Assembly (NCBI GenBank): GCA_015039315.1
Contig: WIDE01000002.1
Coordinates: 1,003,391-1,067,390, forward strand
Reading direction: 5' to 3'
Length of the DNA: 64,000 nt
Source: Clavulina sp. PMI_390
Lineage: Eukaryota; Basidiomycota; Agaricomycetes; Cantharellales; Hydnaceae
Position numbers and translations under genes: made by a program. The notes beneath the pieces were generated by a model, which was not told where the DNA came from, searched no databases, and was given only the letters and a program-made list of their open reading frames with translations. Shown in pieces: positions 33,001 to 46,748 of this stretch (positions within the stretch are counted from its first letter, which is position 1; each line of letters opens with the position of its first letter).

Positions 33001-36000
33001 CTACAACCCTACCTGTAGCGCAAGGCTGCTCGCAACCACACTGACGCTGCTAAGGGCCATTGCTAATGCGCTCCATACTGGTGGCAGCTTCGTATTCTTG
33101 TACGGGTACAGTACGCCGGCCGCAATCGGAATGAGAGTCACATTGTAAATGAGTGCCCACGCAAAATTAAGCTTCTGTCTGGCCAGAACTCGGCGAGAGA
33201 TGTCGAGTAGACCGAGGAGCGAAGATGGGACCGAGTGGGAGGCCAATAAAACGAATGAGGCCGAAGCGATGGTGATCTGGGAGCCGTGCGCCAGTGCGAC
33301 TCTGGCAAACTAGGTGTCAACCCCCGAAATAGACACTAGCAATTGAGAAACAGCCAGACTCACCCAACATCGGCCGCTGCAAGGGCAGCAGAATCATTGA
33401 GACCATCACCACAGAACGCCACAATGCTCCTCTTCTTCGGCGCATCCGGGCTGGGGCGATTTTGTAATTTCTTGATGAACTCTGCCTTCTCATGAGGCAG
33501 CACCCCGGCTTTGACATGCTCTCCGTCGATACCCAGCTGGCCAGCAACCGCTCGTGCTGAGTGTTCGTTGTCGCCCGTTAACATAAACACCTCTCGGCCT
33601 GATGCTTGCAACGAAGCGATGGTCGACGCTGCAGACGGCCGAAGCTGGTCGGCTATCGCGAATAGGCTACACAGCTCCCAGGACATTGCTGCAGGAGCAG
33701 GGACAGGGCAAGAATCATCTGCGGAGAGAGGGATGGGAGCGGAAGCATTGAGGGGCGAGGTCATAGCAGCAAATATCACAGTGTAGCCAGATGCACGCCA
33801 TTGAGATAGCCTGGCAAAGGAGGTGGATGGAGAGGTGGGTGGAGAGAGGCGTTCGACGACGAATGCCTCATTGCCAATAACCATGTGTCGTCGAGACTCA
33901 TGGCCCGTTTCCTCGCGAATGACAATAGTCGCTCGGATGCCGCGACCCGCGATTTCCTCGCTTTCTTCCACCCGAACGTCTGCCGGTTTCTGATCATCGC
34001 GGGCATTTTTGGAGTATTCGGTCAGGGCCACAGCAAGAGGATGACTTGATCCGCTTTCTACGAGCGAGATCGCCTGCTTTACCCACCCTGCACCACTCAC
34101 TTCCTCGTCCACGACGACAGCCTCACCCATCGTGAGAGTTCCAGTCTTGTCAAACACAATGGTATCCACGCTGGCTGCCATCTGGAATGCCTCACCTCCT
34201 CCTTGAGCCAAAATGCCCGCACGAGCGGCCATCCCTGCTCCAACCGCTTGAGCTGTGGGTGCAGCAAGCCCTATTCCGCATGGGCAGGCGATCACAAGCA
34301 CGGCGATGGCAAATTCAAATGCGAAAAATACCCTGTCTCCTGTCCCATTGCGTCCTGCGGGGAGATAATGCTCCGGTAGTGAATCCGATAAAGCGAGCGA
34401 TAGCCAGATGACGAGAACGATGAGGGACAAGTAGACAATGATTGGGATGAATACCCCTATGATCTGATCAGCGACGCGCTCAATAGGGGCTTTCTTGCTT
34501 TGCCCATCCGCGACAGCCTGGACAATCTTCTGCAGCATTGTCTCTGATCCAACAGAAGTTACGCGCATGATAATGGGCGCTGTCAAATTGGTAGTGCCAC
34601 TCATAAGCGGATCATCGGCCAGTTTCTGTGTTGGCAGAAATTCACCCGTGAGGGAACTCTCATCCACTGTTGTGCTACCAGCAACGACGAAGCCATCGAC
34701 AGGAAGTAGTGAACCCGGCTGGATTAATAACAAGTCACCCATCTCCACCTCTTGGACGGGGATTGTGGTGGGAGCCGAGTCGAATGAGGGAGACGATACA
34801 AGCAAGGCCGATTCAGGGCTAAGCGTCCCGAGCAATGCAATAGCATCACCGGTCTAGCACGGAAATGAGCGATATTGCCTCAATCAAACAGCCAATCTAA
34901 ACGCATACGTACCTTGATTGTCGCTCTACCCTCCAGCACTCGCCCCATGAGAATGAAGAACCCCAGAAACACGCAGCTGTCAAAGTATGTGCTCGACCCA
35001 TACTGCATCACATATTCCGCTCCTCTCTGAATGTCCCGAGTCATCATGCCAAGACTCGCCGCATATGCAACAGTGGTTGAAAGAGCAACGAGAAGATCCA
35101 TGTTCCCAAAATGTATGAGTTTGGACCACCGCCACTTGCGTGACGTAGCCGTCCGAGTCAGGGCCCCACTAAGCCCAAGACCCTTATAAGCCCGGACGTA
35201 GAACAGGCGATTGACAAGCACCTGCATGACGGTCGCAAGTACCCAAAGGGCGATCACACTTCGCATAGCGCCGCCCCATATAGGCTGCTCGCACCACGTC
35301 CTGAACGGATTCCCTGGGTGCACCAAGTCCATTCCGACAACCCCAATGATGAAGGTCGGGATTGCGAGAAGGAAGGAAGCTGCCCAGAGGAGCTCGAGAT
35401 GCTTTGTTTCGCGCAGTTTGATCTCTCGCGATCGAGAGGAGGCATTTGGTGGAGTGAACAAGGAGACTTTGAGTGGGGGCGGAAAGGCAAGAATGGTTCG
35501 AATGTTAAGCTCGGGAGAAGGGATATAAGCAACTGTGGTGAGGTCCTTGACTTTGGTCACCGGAGTAAACGAGATAAGTCCAAGTGATTCAAGACGAGTA
35601 TTGACCGTGCTTGGGCATTGGCTAACATAAAATGTGAGTAACTCTTCTTATGGGCCATAGTACATTCTACTCACTCGCAGAAGCCTTCGATCACAAGTTG
35701 AACGGTTCGAGTACCAGACCCACGCGGAGCGCCAAGTCCATTGTCCACGGGATTAGCAGGACCAGAGCTCCACAAAGTAGCCTCATATCCGCAGCTTGAG
35801 ACAGAATGCTCGATCTCTTGCTCAGTCAACATCCTCTGGTTGTAAACCACGCGCATCGAATTCCCAATAAGGGAGACCACAACAGACTCAACGCCATCGA
35901 GTTCCGATATCGCAGAGCGGATCGCCACAGTGCAGGAGCTTTCACACATGAGCCAAGTTAGAAGGGGATGATCAAACGGTTATATTATTGAGCATACCTG

Positions 36001-36762
36001 CAAGTCATACCAGTTATTCCAAATGTTGCCTCTCTAGACGAAGGGGTTATCGTGATAAGCTCAGTTGACGACAGTACAGTTGCACCATATCCAATACCCT
36101 CAATCTCGTCAACTAAAGCTTCTGGGGTCAGGGTATCTTTGAGGTGTCTAATTGTGGCGGAGTTGAGCACCAAGAAAACCTCCACTTCAGATACTCCGGG
36201 GAGCTGTTGAACGTGGCGGGTGATCGCACTAGAACAAGAGCTGAAGTCGAAACTGTCAGTCGAGATGTTTGTGGATCGTGGTGGGAGAAACTTGCCTGCA
36301 TGTCATACCCTCTATTGACAGCTTGGTTTCATAGAGTGGCCCCACAGGTGTAGTGTCGATCTTGACCAGTTCGAGAGAAGAGGAAGGGCCTTCGGCTTTT
36401 TCATGTCGCCCTGCATCGTTCTCTTCAGCCTGGCACGCAGCACAGTGGGCCATATGACGCTCGTGCCTCGTTCGGGCCCCTCGACGGGATAGAAAACGTG
36501 AGAGGAAGCTGGGACGAGTGGGAGCATGTGGACGGTAAGATGGATAGCCAGCCGCCTCAAGAAGTCGCTGGGCTGCTTTGATCACAGACTCGTTCGAGGA
36601 AGCAGCTGCGTCGATCGCGAAGGTGATGGTTTGCTGGATCACGTTGACAGAGACTTCTCTCAAGTGAGGGAGTTCAGAGAGCAGAGGCTTAAGGTAGTCT
36701 TCACAAGAAGAGCAGTGGAGCGATGGCACTAAAAGCGCACCGATAAGGAGAACATCAGCCAT
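33001..36762 (-). CDS. CCC2: Copper-transporting P1B-type ATPase
   Basis: Six exons (36762-36296, 36240-35998, 35938-35675, 35621-34913, 34853-33364, 33301-33001) join to 1157 residues. Four N-terminal heavy-metal domains are seen, with cores LHCSSC, GMTCSSC, GMTCSSC and GFCDQC. Then come membrane helices, the actuator motif SLTGE, the ion-binding CPC in ACPCGIGLAAP, the phosphorylation site DKTGTLTMG, MLTGDNEHSA and the hinge GDGLNDSAALAAADVGVAL. These define a Cu(I) exporter of the ATP7/Ccc2 group, which loads copper into the secretory pathway (multicopper oxidases, laccases) from trans-Golgi. Introns interrupt metal domains 2, 3 and 4 at the same codon position, and the intron in domain 2 (36295-36241) uses a GC donor (CAG|GCAAGT). 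An insert between actuator and first helix, and the first domain without GMT, are mild departures from the norm. Confidence 0.95.
36241..36295 (-). other. GC-AG intron in the copper ATPase
   Basis: The donor reads TGCAG|GCAAGT and the acceptor CTTCAG; length 55. Removing it restores the conserved GMTCSSC metal-binding site and the 1157-codon frame. Confidence 0.88.
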
Positions 36763-37260
36763 GACTTCGAAACTACCAGCAGGTCACAGCGTACCAAGAA
36801 GTTTTTCACTAGACATAGCGGAAAGAGAACGATAGAAGGTAGGGGGAAAGCGTTAAAGGAGGTGAACACCATCGCCTCCTTCGGTTTTATGTGCCGATGA
36901 CAAAGTGTCCACTTTATCGCTCACTCGCCAATGAGTCACTGCATGACGAAGCATTGCTCCATTTGGTCGAGTTGTAGAGCATCAAATGCAACGAGTCTGC
37001 CCCGCGCGTATATGCCTTCACCATATCAGATAGGTTATAGGATATCATGTGGTTCTTACTAAGTGGCTAACAAGGGACCAACAAGGGGCTCGTCACTGTG
37101 CGAACCCTGAAGCCTCGAAGGAAAGTCACGCAGCGTCCGTCACTGCCGACACACTACGACTACGACTGGGGAGAGTATTGGAGCTGGTAAATTGAAATAA
37201 GGCCCAGCACAGGAAATGCGCAGTGACGCGGGATGACGAAAGGATCACACGAATGTCATC
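36763..37260. other. Gap between the copper ATPase and XPD
   Basis: About 500 bp holding the ATPase promoter and the XPD 3' UTR, both genes on the minus strand. I looked for a GCTG-type copper-fist site but cannot single one out. No gene is seen. Confidence 0.45.
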
Positions 37261-40200
37261 TCACCCATCCAGATCCATCGCCGCCAGCTCTGCTTCTGAC
37301 ACCCCAAACTTCGTAGCCGCAAATTCGTCATCGCTGTCCTCGTCCATCGCATCCCCATTCGCCCCATTATCATCCAGCCGCGTCTTTTTCAATGCTTCCT
37401 GAGCAAGCTCTTCAGCCTCTGCGTCAAGCATAGCAGCTTCTCGAGCCTTTGCCTGCGCCTTTTCGACGTCCGCGAGGCTCCATAGAGATTGCTTTCCTGA
37501 GGAGCCTTCCTTCTGAGGCTGGGAGATCATCCGCAAAAAGTGCTTCGAAAGCACAAGAGCCATATCGGTTGAGAGATTAGAGGCAGATTCAGTAATATAC
37601 TGGTTCATCCAGCGAGGAAGCTTGGATCGTTTATCCGCTCGGGCGAAGCGCTAGCGACACAGCATAGAGTCAGCCGATCGACAGTCGAGATGGAAGCGGC
37701 AAGGATAAATCATAAAGGCGGCAATTCCGTACCTTGTCTGCGAACACCATCATACCCCAATCTGTTTTCCCGCGCAGCGCCCGACCCATACACTGGGCTG
37801 CGTTGCGCATGGCATCAAATCCTAGGAATTCCGATTCACGGATCCGGTATTCATCACGGAGATATTCAAGCCGCGCCTGAAGAAAGAAAAATCATAGAAC
37901 AGGGTGAGACCATGATGAGTCCTTACACCATTCCAATTCCACCTATCCCTTACAAACCTTGAGAATTCGACTCTCTGTGTATTGGTATGGAATTCTAGGA
38001 CCAGATTTCAGGTTAATGCGTTGCCGCGGTCATGCATAACAACTTACCCAAACATGATAACAGCTCTCCCATAATGATGATCAAAATCGATTCCTTCGGA
38101 CACCTTTCCTCGTGCCACGGCAAGCAGGACTGCGCCTCGCCCGTTGTCACACGCGCGGCGGTAGTTCTCCAGCGCAATGGACGTCTCGTTTGCGTCTGGA
38201 GTCTCGACAAAGATAAGCTTGTGCTTCCATACCTCCGTGAGGATGTCCTATTGAGAAGGAGAGTGTTAGCTGTTAGTCTGCCGATTAAGCCGCCCTTGTC
38301 ACAATCTGTGAACACCCACCATATCGTTCCATGCGGCGACGATGCTCTCCATATATAGATAGCTCGGAAAGAATGCCACGACACCATCAGGCACGATCTT
38401 GACATACTCAATAAGGATGTTTCCGAAATTCCTCACGACCGCTGGGTCATTCCTGACCTCGAATCGTGAGGACACGGCGACTTGATCACTCCCCCGTGTT
38501 ATTACCTATTGCAAAAGAGGTAATTTGTCACTGAGGATACGAACGGTGGGCAGCAGAACGCACGATTGGTAAGAAAGAATTCCGGTCCAAAGTCATAGTG
38601 TATGTCTCCTGAACCACAGGCTCAAATCGTAACATCTTTGGGTACATGTCCAATGGTGAGATTGTTCCAGATGTGATAATTACACTTTGGAACTGCTCCA
38701 GGACCGGTTTTATGGCTAGAGCAGGGTCGAGACAGCTGTCTATTTCATGAGAAAGCTATAATACCGAAAGGAATGCGGAGGACTTACGTCAAGTGGAAAA
38801 CAGGATTTGCCACCGTTGCGTTCTCTGTTTCAAAAGGCTCTAGGATGAGTAGAAAACCTGATAGTCGTTCAATGGGTAAGTATCTGAACAACGAAACAGG
38901 GCGAGCTTCACATACCCTTTTCGTAAGTGGCTACTAAAGTCGCAAAATTTGCAATCTTCTGCAATGCGGCAAATTCGTCCAAGCGTGTGAGGTCCAGTGT
39001 TCGGACCAGAGATTGTAATCGTTCCGCACAAAACCTGTGTTGGGGCCTCAGCTACAGCGCTACACACACCGATTGATGGCAATCCTGCTTACTTCAGAGG
39101 CCGTCGCTCAATGAATGTGATGTCCTTAAGATGCTGAAGGAATGATACAGGGGTTTCCGCAACTACGTGTTGCACTCGCATCCGTGTCTAACCAGCGCCT
39201 ATTAATCTAGGATTGGAACACTCAACAACAGGGCAGTTGGGCTTACTTTGAGGTACTCGACCAACCGCTTGAGGAACGCAACAAAATGCTCCGCTTTTCG
39301 GATGTTCCCTGGTATTGCTTCCTTCAACAGGTCATCAGGGAGGACTAAGGGCAGATATGGTGAGCGCCTCATACCGCGATGCTGTTTAGTCACGTACTTG
39401 GTATACCAGTAATATTTTCTTCGCTGTTGTCTGCCTCTTGTAGGCCTTCAACGAGCTTTGCATACTCATCTTGCAGCTTGGATGCGTCCGTTTGCTTGAT
39501 CCTAGATGATCCTTATTGAGCACTCAGGGCTGGGTCGCAGATATAAAATATAAAGAGGGCGCACTCTTCTATACGATCGCCAAGCTTGGCAACACTCCTT
39601 GTCGCTGCATCGAGCATCGGCCGAGTCAAGTCAATGCTCAATGATTCAATGCAAACGTTGTCTGGAGGATATTAGTGAGCAGAGAATGAAAAAGGTCCCG
39701 CGAGAAACACACCAATATTGTGTGCCTCGTCAAATACAACGATGGCATCTTTGGATAATTCCTTCGAGACTTGCTCAGCCACTTTCGGGTCGAGAAGGTA
39801 GTGGAAGGAGTAGATAACGACATCAACAAACGGCATCTAATCGATCAGAGAACGAGGAATATTAGTGGTAGTTTGAGGTAGCAAGGACTAGTGAATCCAA
39901 TACCATTCGTCGGATGGTGAAGTACGGGCATGTCCCATTGTCAACACCATGCTGTTGAACATCAGCTAGCGTCCATATCCCAGGTGGTATTAGGTTCCCG
40001 GCTTCGAGGCCGTTAAGGTTCTAGTGTGAGGTATATTGGGTTCGAAAGATTTATCTGCAGGTGAGGCCACCTAGCGTACCTCATGAAAAGAGCACAAAGG
40101 AACGGAGCCTGGATTTGCTCTTCCCTTCTCACAAGCTGCTGCGGACGTCAGGTCCCTACATCGAGCATCCACAATGGTTCCTTTCTTTTCTTTCGCCACC

Positions 40201-40853
40201 TATAGCCATCCCTGAGCTCGAGCTCAGGGGTACAAACGTAAGAGATGCACACACCTCCGGATTCAAGCACAAATTCTTTCGACTTGTTAACCCAAGACCA
40301 GTGAAGGCCAGTTCTTTCGCTTTCTCCTCTGGAGTTTCGGCAAGCGATACTCGGTACTCCATAAGTCGCTTCAGTTCGGAAAGAGCCTTCTCGATCTCAG
40401 GGACGGTTCGTGAGCAGTATATGAGCTTTCGTTTGGTAGGGTAGAACTACGAAGCGCCACATATCAGTAATGGAATTAGGCGTCAGATAACCGATGCTCA
40501 CTTGTTGATAAGAAACAATTAGTGAGAGCAGTGAGACGGTCTTGCCAGTCCCAGAAGGCATCTCCAGTACTCCATGGCCCTTCAAGTGACATCAGAGAGT
40601 GGACTCAGGATTGACAAGGATAAAGTGACCAGACTTGAGCATCTATCGTCTTCTTGATATCACACATGTACGCATATTGCTCTACGCGGGCAACTCTCAG
40701 GACCAGACGCGAACACAGGAATGTCGGTCGTACCAGGATAGACAAACTCGTAAGGGAAGATGACCTTTAACGACAGTTATCCTTCACTAGTCCATTGTTG
40801 CTAAAGAATGCATCCACAAAACCTACTGGGAGATCGTCTATGAAGAACTTCAT
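37261..40853 (-). CDS. RAD3: TFIIH helicase subunit XPD/Rad3
   Basis: Many exons. The N-terminus [21 protein letters not shown] followed by [20 protein letters not shown] is diagnostic. Walker A is MPSGTGKT. The helicase continues with [20 protein letters not shown]. Four-cysteine Fe-S cluster residues are spread over exons near 39900-40270 ([15 protein letters not shown], then [15 protein letters not shown]). The DEAH box is [11 protein letters not shown] (about 39720-39750), followed by the arch region and helicase domain 2. The C-terminal extension (from about 37430) is acidic and ends [15 protein letters not shown], as in other fungal XPDs. XPD is a 5'-3' DNA helicase in TFIIH, essential for nucleotide excision repair and a structural part of TFIIH in transcription start. 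I did not verify every junction in the middle exons. Confidence 0.94.
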
Positions 40854-41105
40854 CGTCGCATGAAGGAAGGGAACGAGATGTCACACTCGGCCCCGAAAGT
40901 TTGGACTCATAACGCGGTGTGGCCCTCCCCTTGCAAATGTGAGAATGACGGATGCAAGTAATCCATTATATACAGTTGGAAGATAAGAACGATAGAGAGG
41001 GATGGGGTATAAAGAGGCAGTTCTACAAATTAAAAGCCACAAGGGGACAGCTACAGCGAGAAAATGAAGCTAGAGAGATAGAGTTGCAGACGCCCAGCGT
41101 CTGTA

Positions 41106-44100
41106 TCATTTAGATACTGGTGTCGAGCCCCTTGAAACAGAGGCCCGAGCTTCTTGAACTACAGGGTCATCATCGGGGTCATCTGTGTATATCAATTTTT
41201 GAATCAGCACATGTTCCTTGCGTAGACCCTCAACTGGCTCAGCAGAACCAGCACTGTTGCCGTGACCATCAAGTTGATATCGCTAGAATAGTCGATCGAG
41301 GGAGGTCAGATAAAGCGCTGGTAGAATAAACCATGACGGACGTACCGCTTTTTCAGCTAGCGCACTTTTGACTAGTCTGTCGTCTGATTCTCTGGTCTCT
41401 GGCCCTTCGTCTGGCTCCTCCATAGTGAGAAGCTTGTCCCATCGTACATGCTTGGCCCTCTTCGGAGGTGGAGTGGCAGAGCCAGAGCCCTCAGAACCAG
41501 AACCTTTGTTTGCCTTGCCCTTGCCCTTCCGACGCTGACGATCCAGATCTTCTGCCTCAGCTGTGAGTGGTAAAGAGCCTTCTTCCGCCTGCTCCTCCAT
41601 GGCCTTGCGAATTCTTTTCGGCGTGTGGTACTCTTCGTCGTCACCAGGGGCTCGGGGATGTTTTAGAGGACGATTCGTGCTGGAGGAAGGCTCAGACGCA
41701 TCAAGATCCTCTCCTGGAGCAATCTCACCGCGCATGATGCTACGATTTCTTGCGCGCCGTTGCCTTGCTAGCTCAGCCTCAGCTGTCTCCTTCTGCTGTA
41801 TCGTCCGAATCTTCGAGCTTGGGCTGGGAGGCCGTGGAATATCCAGAAGGATGAATTGGAGCTCAAGGTCCGCTACACGAGCTTCGTTGTGCTTGGTGTT
41901 GGAATTGGTTAGCTTCCCCAGAGCTGCAGCGCTAAGAGCGGAGATATGGATCTTCTCGCTTGGAGTAGCTTTCCGTTTTTTAGGCTTGGGAGGTAACGCT
42001 TCGGCCGCCGCTACAGTCGAGAGTTTTGTTGGTCCAGAGCTGACTGCACCTCGTCGGGGCCGTGGGCGGATAGGGCTCATTGCAAGAGGGTCAGGAGAAG
42101 AGAAGTCGGAAGGGGCGGGGGAGTGAGATCGCGTATTCTGCGAAGGCGGTGTTCCAAGCTGAGTGGGCGGGTCTGATGACTCTCCAAGGCTGTCGCCACG
42201 CGAATGCGAAGCTGTATGCTGCTTCCGATTAGGAGAATCCTTCACAACCTCGGAGCCAGTCTTATCGTTCACACCAGTACTATCGCTGCTGCTTGCCTGG
42301 GCCATGGACACATTGATGTTCATGGGGGCAAATGCGGTGGACTCGTTTGCACCGAATAGGAAGGGGATTGGAGCAGAGTTAGAGGCTGTTTTGGCGAGTG
42401 AAACACTGGGGCGTGGTAGACGAGACAGCGGCCGAGTGCTTGCCACACCACTGGCGCCGCGTGGAACAGGCAATGAAGATACTCGTGGTGTAACAGTCTT
42501 CTTCTGAGCGGGTACTGAAGCCGGTTGAGTAGTTTTCGCAGCTGGGGCTGGGCGTTTCGTCTGTGCTGCAAGGGACGAGCTCGCAGAGCGGGGGGCTGCT
42601 ACACGGACCACTGTTGGGGGAAGTGTGGACCTCGGTTGGAAGATATTCTCGTTGGAACCGACACCCTTGGGTCGATTTGCTAGGCCCGAGAGATTATCAG
42701 AGGCACCAACAGGACGTCTTGCTGGTGACGAGCTGCTAGAGCTTCCAACAGAGCTATTGAGGGTAGAAACCTTCGAAGGTGACGAGACCTTCATGGAAAC
42801 ATGAGCCGCTGTTGGAGCAGCTGGTCGAGCAGGGCTCGGGAGAGGAACAGGACGGGAGGTGGGCTTCACTGGAGACCCCATCATGGGGAAACTTCTCGCT
42901 GCTGCTTGCCGAGCCCCTGCATTTGTTATCGTAGAAGTGACTGTGCTCCTCGGACGTACCGATGCGGGGGCAGCTGGAGCAGTGGAGGTCGACGCCGGGG
43001 CAGCAGTTGGTCGGGGAGGGACGGGACTCGAAGTCGCTAATCGCGGCGCTGCTCGATATTGCCGCCCTCTCGCCTGGCCTGGCTGACGTGATTTGGAGGT
43101 ATTGATTGGATGGACTCGTTTCAAGTCAATGAGTGGGACTTGAGCGTGCTTTACAGGTGACTGTGTAACCCCGGACGGCACGGCTTGGGGAGTCGGCGCC
43201 TTGCTGGACGAGGCGATGGTCCCCCGTATATGCGTTGCGGGGGGTATCCGCAACTGAGGGGTACCAGAGGGAGGAGCCTCGACAGTTGAGGCAGCGCCAG
43301 ACTGAACAACATGGCTAGTAGACGGAGCAGTTGTCGTTGTATTCTGGGTCCTTATCCGCTGCAATAGTCCATCGACACCAGTAGTAGTGTCGTCGTCATC
43401 CATGGACAAGAGTGAAGGAATCGGGCCCAAGCGTGGTCTTTTGTTTGGACTCGAAACAACTGGGCTCTTGAATTTAGTCAAATCGAACCGCTCAAATTCA
43501 TCATCGTCATCGTCATCCTCCTCTAAAGCAGACAGTAATCGCTTTCGGGCCGAAGATTGTGGTGTACTGGCACCGATCGGCGCAACATGAGCCTCGGGAG
43601 ACGTGGTAGCAAGCTTCTTCCTCGGGGTGTCAGACTCGGCTCCCGCTTCCTCAGCTTCACGGTCGCGTTTGCGGCTTGAAGCAGGTACGAGTACGCTGCC
43701 ACCCAGCTCCCGGGGGGTCGATGGTACTGTCGACGCTACACTAGTGGTGGGAGGCTTGGCGGGTGAACCCCTCCCAGAAAGGGACAAAAATGGCTTTGCA
43801 GGGGACTTTGATCCAGCGCGGGCTTTGAATGCACCTGAGCTTGGCACAGTAGGGCCGGGATTTGGAGCAACTTTCCGTACGCTTACCAGGACTGGCGGAC
43901 CAAATGAGCTTCCCGGTACACGCCCGGGAGTCGCCGTCTGACGAACCGGGGTGCTGGTGAGGAAAGGGTTGTGCCGCAATGTTCGTTTCTGACCTTGACT
44001 CGGAGTACTTGGTGCAGCGAATTTGCTTGGAGATTTCAACGGAGAGTTCGTGAAGATGAGATGCCTATGTCCGAGCTTGGATGGGGATGATTGTTGTGGA

Positions 44101-46208
44101 GGGGAAGGGGAGCGTGGAAGCGGCCGCTGCACTTGGCTTGTGGGTATTTCGGGGACTTCTAGTATTGGCTCGGTACTGGAAGCGTTGCGCATTGACGAAG
44201 CCATTGGAGGTGAGGGTTGACGAGATTCAACCACCTCAACGTCAGGCTTTGAAACGACTTCTGGTTCCATGCTGTACACTGGTTCCATCGTCTCTGGAGC
44301 AGGGTCGCTGGCGTCATCAACATCATTCGTCATGCTATAGTCCTCGGAGGCATCGCCATATGCCTGAAGGGACAGAAGACCTGGGGTCAGGCTCAACGAA
44401 GGCTGCGTGGGTTTGAGTGGGGTCAGGGGTGGTGAAGCAGTAGCTTTCACAGCAATAGGACTGGGTATTTGATCCTCTGGGTGTTCCTCCACGTCGCAGT
44501 TAAGGATAGGATCAACTTGACGCTCCTGGAGAGTGTGCATGGCATTATCTTCCTCCCCATCTTCGTGCAGAGTGCTGGGATCGCAAGGCTGCTGGTCTTC
44601 TGCATCGTCTCCAGCGTCAACGACTTCAGCGTCCTCTTCTATTGGCGCATTCTCGTCAACCAACTCAGCAACCTCGATTTCCTCCGCATTACCCGGGACA
44701 TCAACGAGCAATTCATTATCGCTCGCAGGCTCGTGTTCAGATTCTGGTCGCTCTTCGATGTCTGCGCCTTCATTGGGTTCCCCAACATCTCCGCTGGGGA
44801 AGCGAGCGTTTTGTTCTGAGGGCCTGACGACGCCCACAATGTCAAATCCAGCTATTCATTGGAGATCGGGTAAGTATCAGACGCTTAGCTAATAAGGGCT
44901 TACTGGTTCCCAAGTTGAACTCACGAATATCGATTGCATTGGAACTGCGTCTCCGCTTCGGTGTCGCCATCTCAGGAGAAGGGTTCGCTGATGCCATGGG
45001 GAATACAGCCCGTTCTGACACGCGCGGTCGAGGTGTCCTTTGAACGATCACCGTTGGGGGTTCTGGGGAGTAGTTTGCCGTGCTTCGTCTAGGATTACGG
45101 CGTGGCGATGGTGATCTGATGTCCGTATCCGCAAACAAGGGGGATGCGTAGCCTGAGATATTATGTTATTAGGGGGAAGAAGTTGAGAAACCATGGCTTC
45201 CAAACACTTACGGGGTGTAGGAGATAATACTTGGCGAATGTCGAAAGGATTAGCAGGGTCATGCACAATTCTAGGTGTCCCCATTATTTGTGTTGTCTCC
45301 AACGACTGAGGCAGAGTTGAAGTCAACTTGATAGTAGGAGCATGCGTGGCATCAATTTCATCTTCAATATCCTCAGCAGATGGATCTGGAGTGATAGCGT
45401 GCTCCACATGGTTCTCGGTCTCTTCCACATCGCGCTGAACGTCAGGAGCCACCTCCTCTTCGTCAATGGCCTCGCCTATTTGCAGAGCAGGAGGGGTATG
45501 ACGGACAGTGGCAGCTTCAGCCGCGATGCTGGCCCTCGTTCGCCGGCGCGGTGACGGGGATGCTGATGGTGTCAGTGTGCTGGTGAATGTGAACGGGTAG
45601 GGAGTGGTGGATGTTGAGGCTGACCCGGGACCGGACTCTTCATATGGCTTGGAGGAAGATGAAGGTTCAGAGGTCAACCAAAGGGTAGAAGACGCGGGAA
45701 GGGATATGCGTGAGGAGGACATGGCAGCAGCAGCATGGGAACGCCTTCGTGTTTTTACTGGAGATAAGGTTACGCGCTTCCGTGGGCGTAGCAGGCGTGA
45801 AGGGGAAGGGGAAGGCGAGATATGGTCCTCATCTGAAACGAGCAATTGAGGATGGTAAACATGAGGTAGGCCCCAGTTTGTTGGATTCAGATATTTGCAC
45901 GAAACCCAGCTCGACATGGAACCCAAGAACCAATACATACCAGGATAAGACAGTGATTCAGCTTCCCATTCAAGTATTTCGTTAGAAGCACCGGGAGACG
46001 CATCAGATCGTGGTAGTGGTCGCTCAACGTCAAGAAGCTGGGCACGCGACTCGTGTTCAGTGTTGGCTAGTCGTCGTTGAACACGCTGATCGATAGTATC
46101 TTCCAGCCCAGGGTTTACAGACGGTCCTAGGAAAATTCCGTAAAGCGTGTCGCCTTCATCGAATCGCGCAGGACTACTTGATCCCGCTCGGGGACGAGGA
46201 CTGAGCAT
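41106..46208 (-). CDS. Large disordered, probably nuclear protein of unknown function (1599 aa)
   Basis: Five exons (46208-45941, 45832-45212, 45152-44925, 44851-41346, 41282-41106) join exactly in frame to 1599 residues. One exon is 3.5 kb long. The protein is dominated by Ser, Pro, Thr, Ala and acidic runs, with many SP and TP dipeptides (potential CDK sites). Short basic patches suggest nuclear localisation: RPRKRVTLSPVKTRRRS, KKRKATPSEK and PKRIRKAMEE. A stretch of more conserved look lies near the C-terminus: KIHISALSAAALGKLTN, a charged helix with LELQFILLDIPRPPSPSSK, then HVRWDKLL. That part may be the functional module. I recognise no catalytic or named domain. Cell-cycle or chromatin linkage is only a guess from composition. 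Confidence 0.7.
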
Positions 46209-46748
46209 GGATGTGTTTGTTGTTCAGAAGCAACATGCGTACATATCAACAAATACACCGTAAACGCACAAATATCAATATCACAACTTAATTCCAGCGT
46301 TGGATGCCTTTTCCCATGCTTCCGTCTTCCGTGATGAGAAGAATATAGGCCCACGTCGTGAATTCAATCAAATCCTACTATGATACCCTGTTGGGCTAAG
46401 AGTTCTGTGTCATTAATATACTGTGACGAAGTGCTTCACTTTGGCGAAACATTTAGAGATCACTGTGCCCATGCAGCATTGCCCCTTCGCTGCGCAATCG
46501 CACATACTGTGGTTATCAATATAGACATTGTTATAGCATTATTATCTTCATCCCAGGATGAGCGATATAGCCAGCTCCAAGCCCGACTCGTATAGCAAAG
46601 CCATTGATATCACGATTTAATAATGTGAAAATGGCGGGAGGTGCTCACTTAGCCCCTCCATGATCTGAACGTCGCCAAAGCGAAATGGCAGTGAGCTTTG
46701 TGAGTTTGGCCAAAATGTTCGAGCTCGCAGCGAAGTTCAAGCGAGCTC
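46209..46748. other. Divergent intergenic region
   Basis: About 540 bp between the disordered-protein gene (minus) and the glycerol-3-phosphate dehydrogenase gene (plus). It should hold both promoters. AT content is slightly higher near 46360-46640. No gene is visible. Confidence 0.45.

Noticed and set aside
41563..43941. Several plus-strand frames (110-190 codons) opposite the disordered-protein gene
   Set aside because: They are shadows of the Ser/Pro/Ala-rich minus-strand exon, which is continuous over 3.5 kb and spliced in frame.
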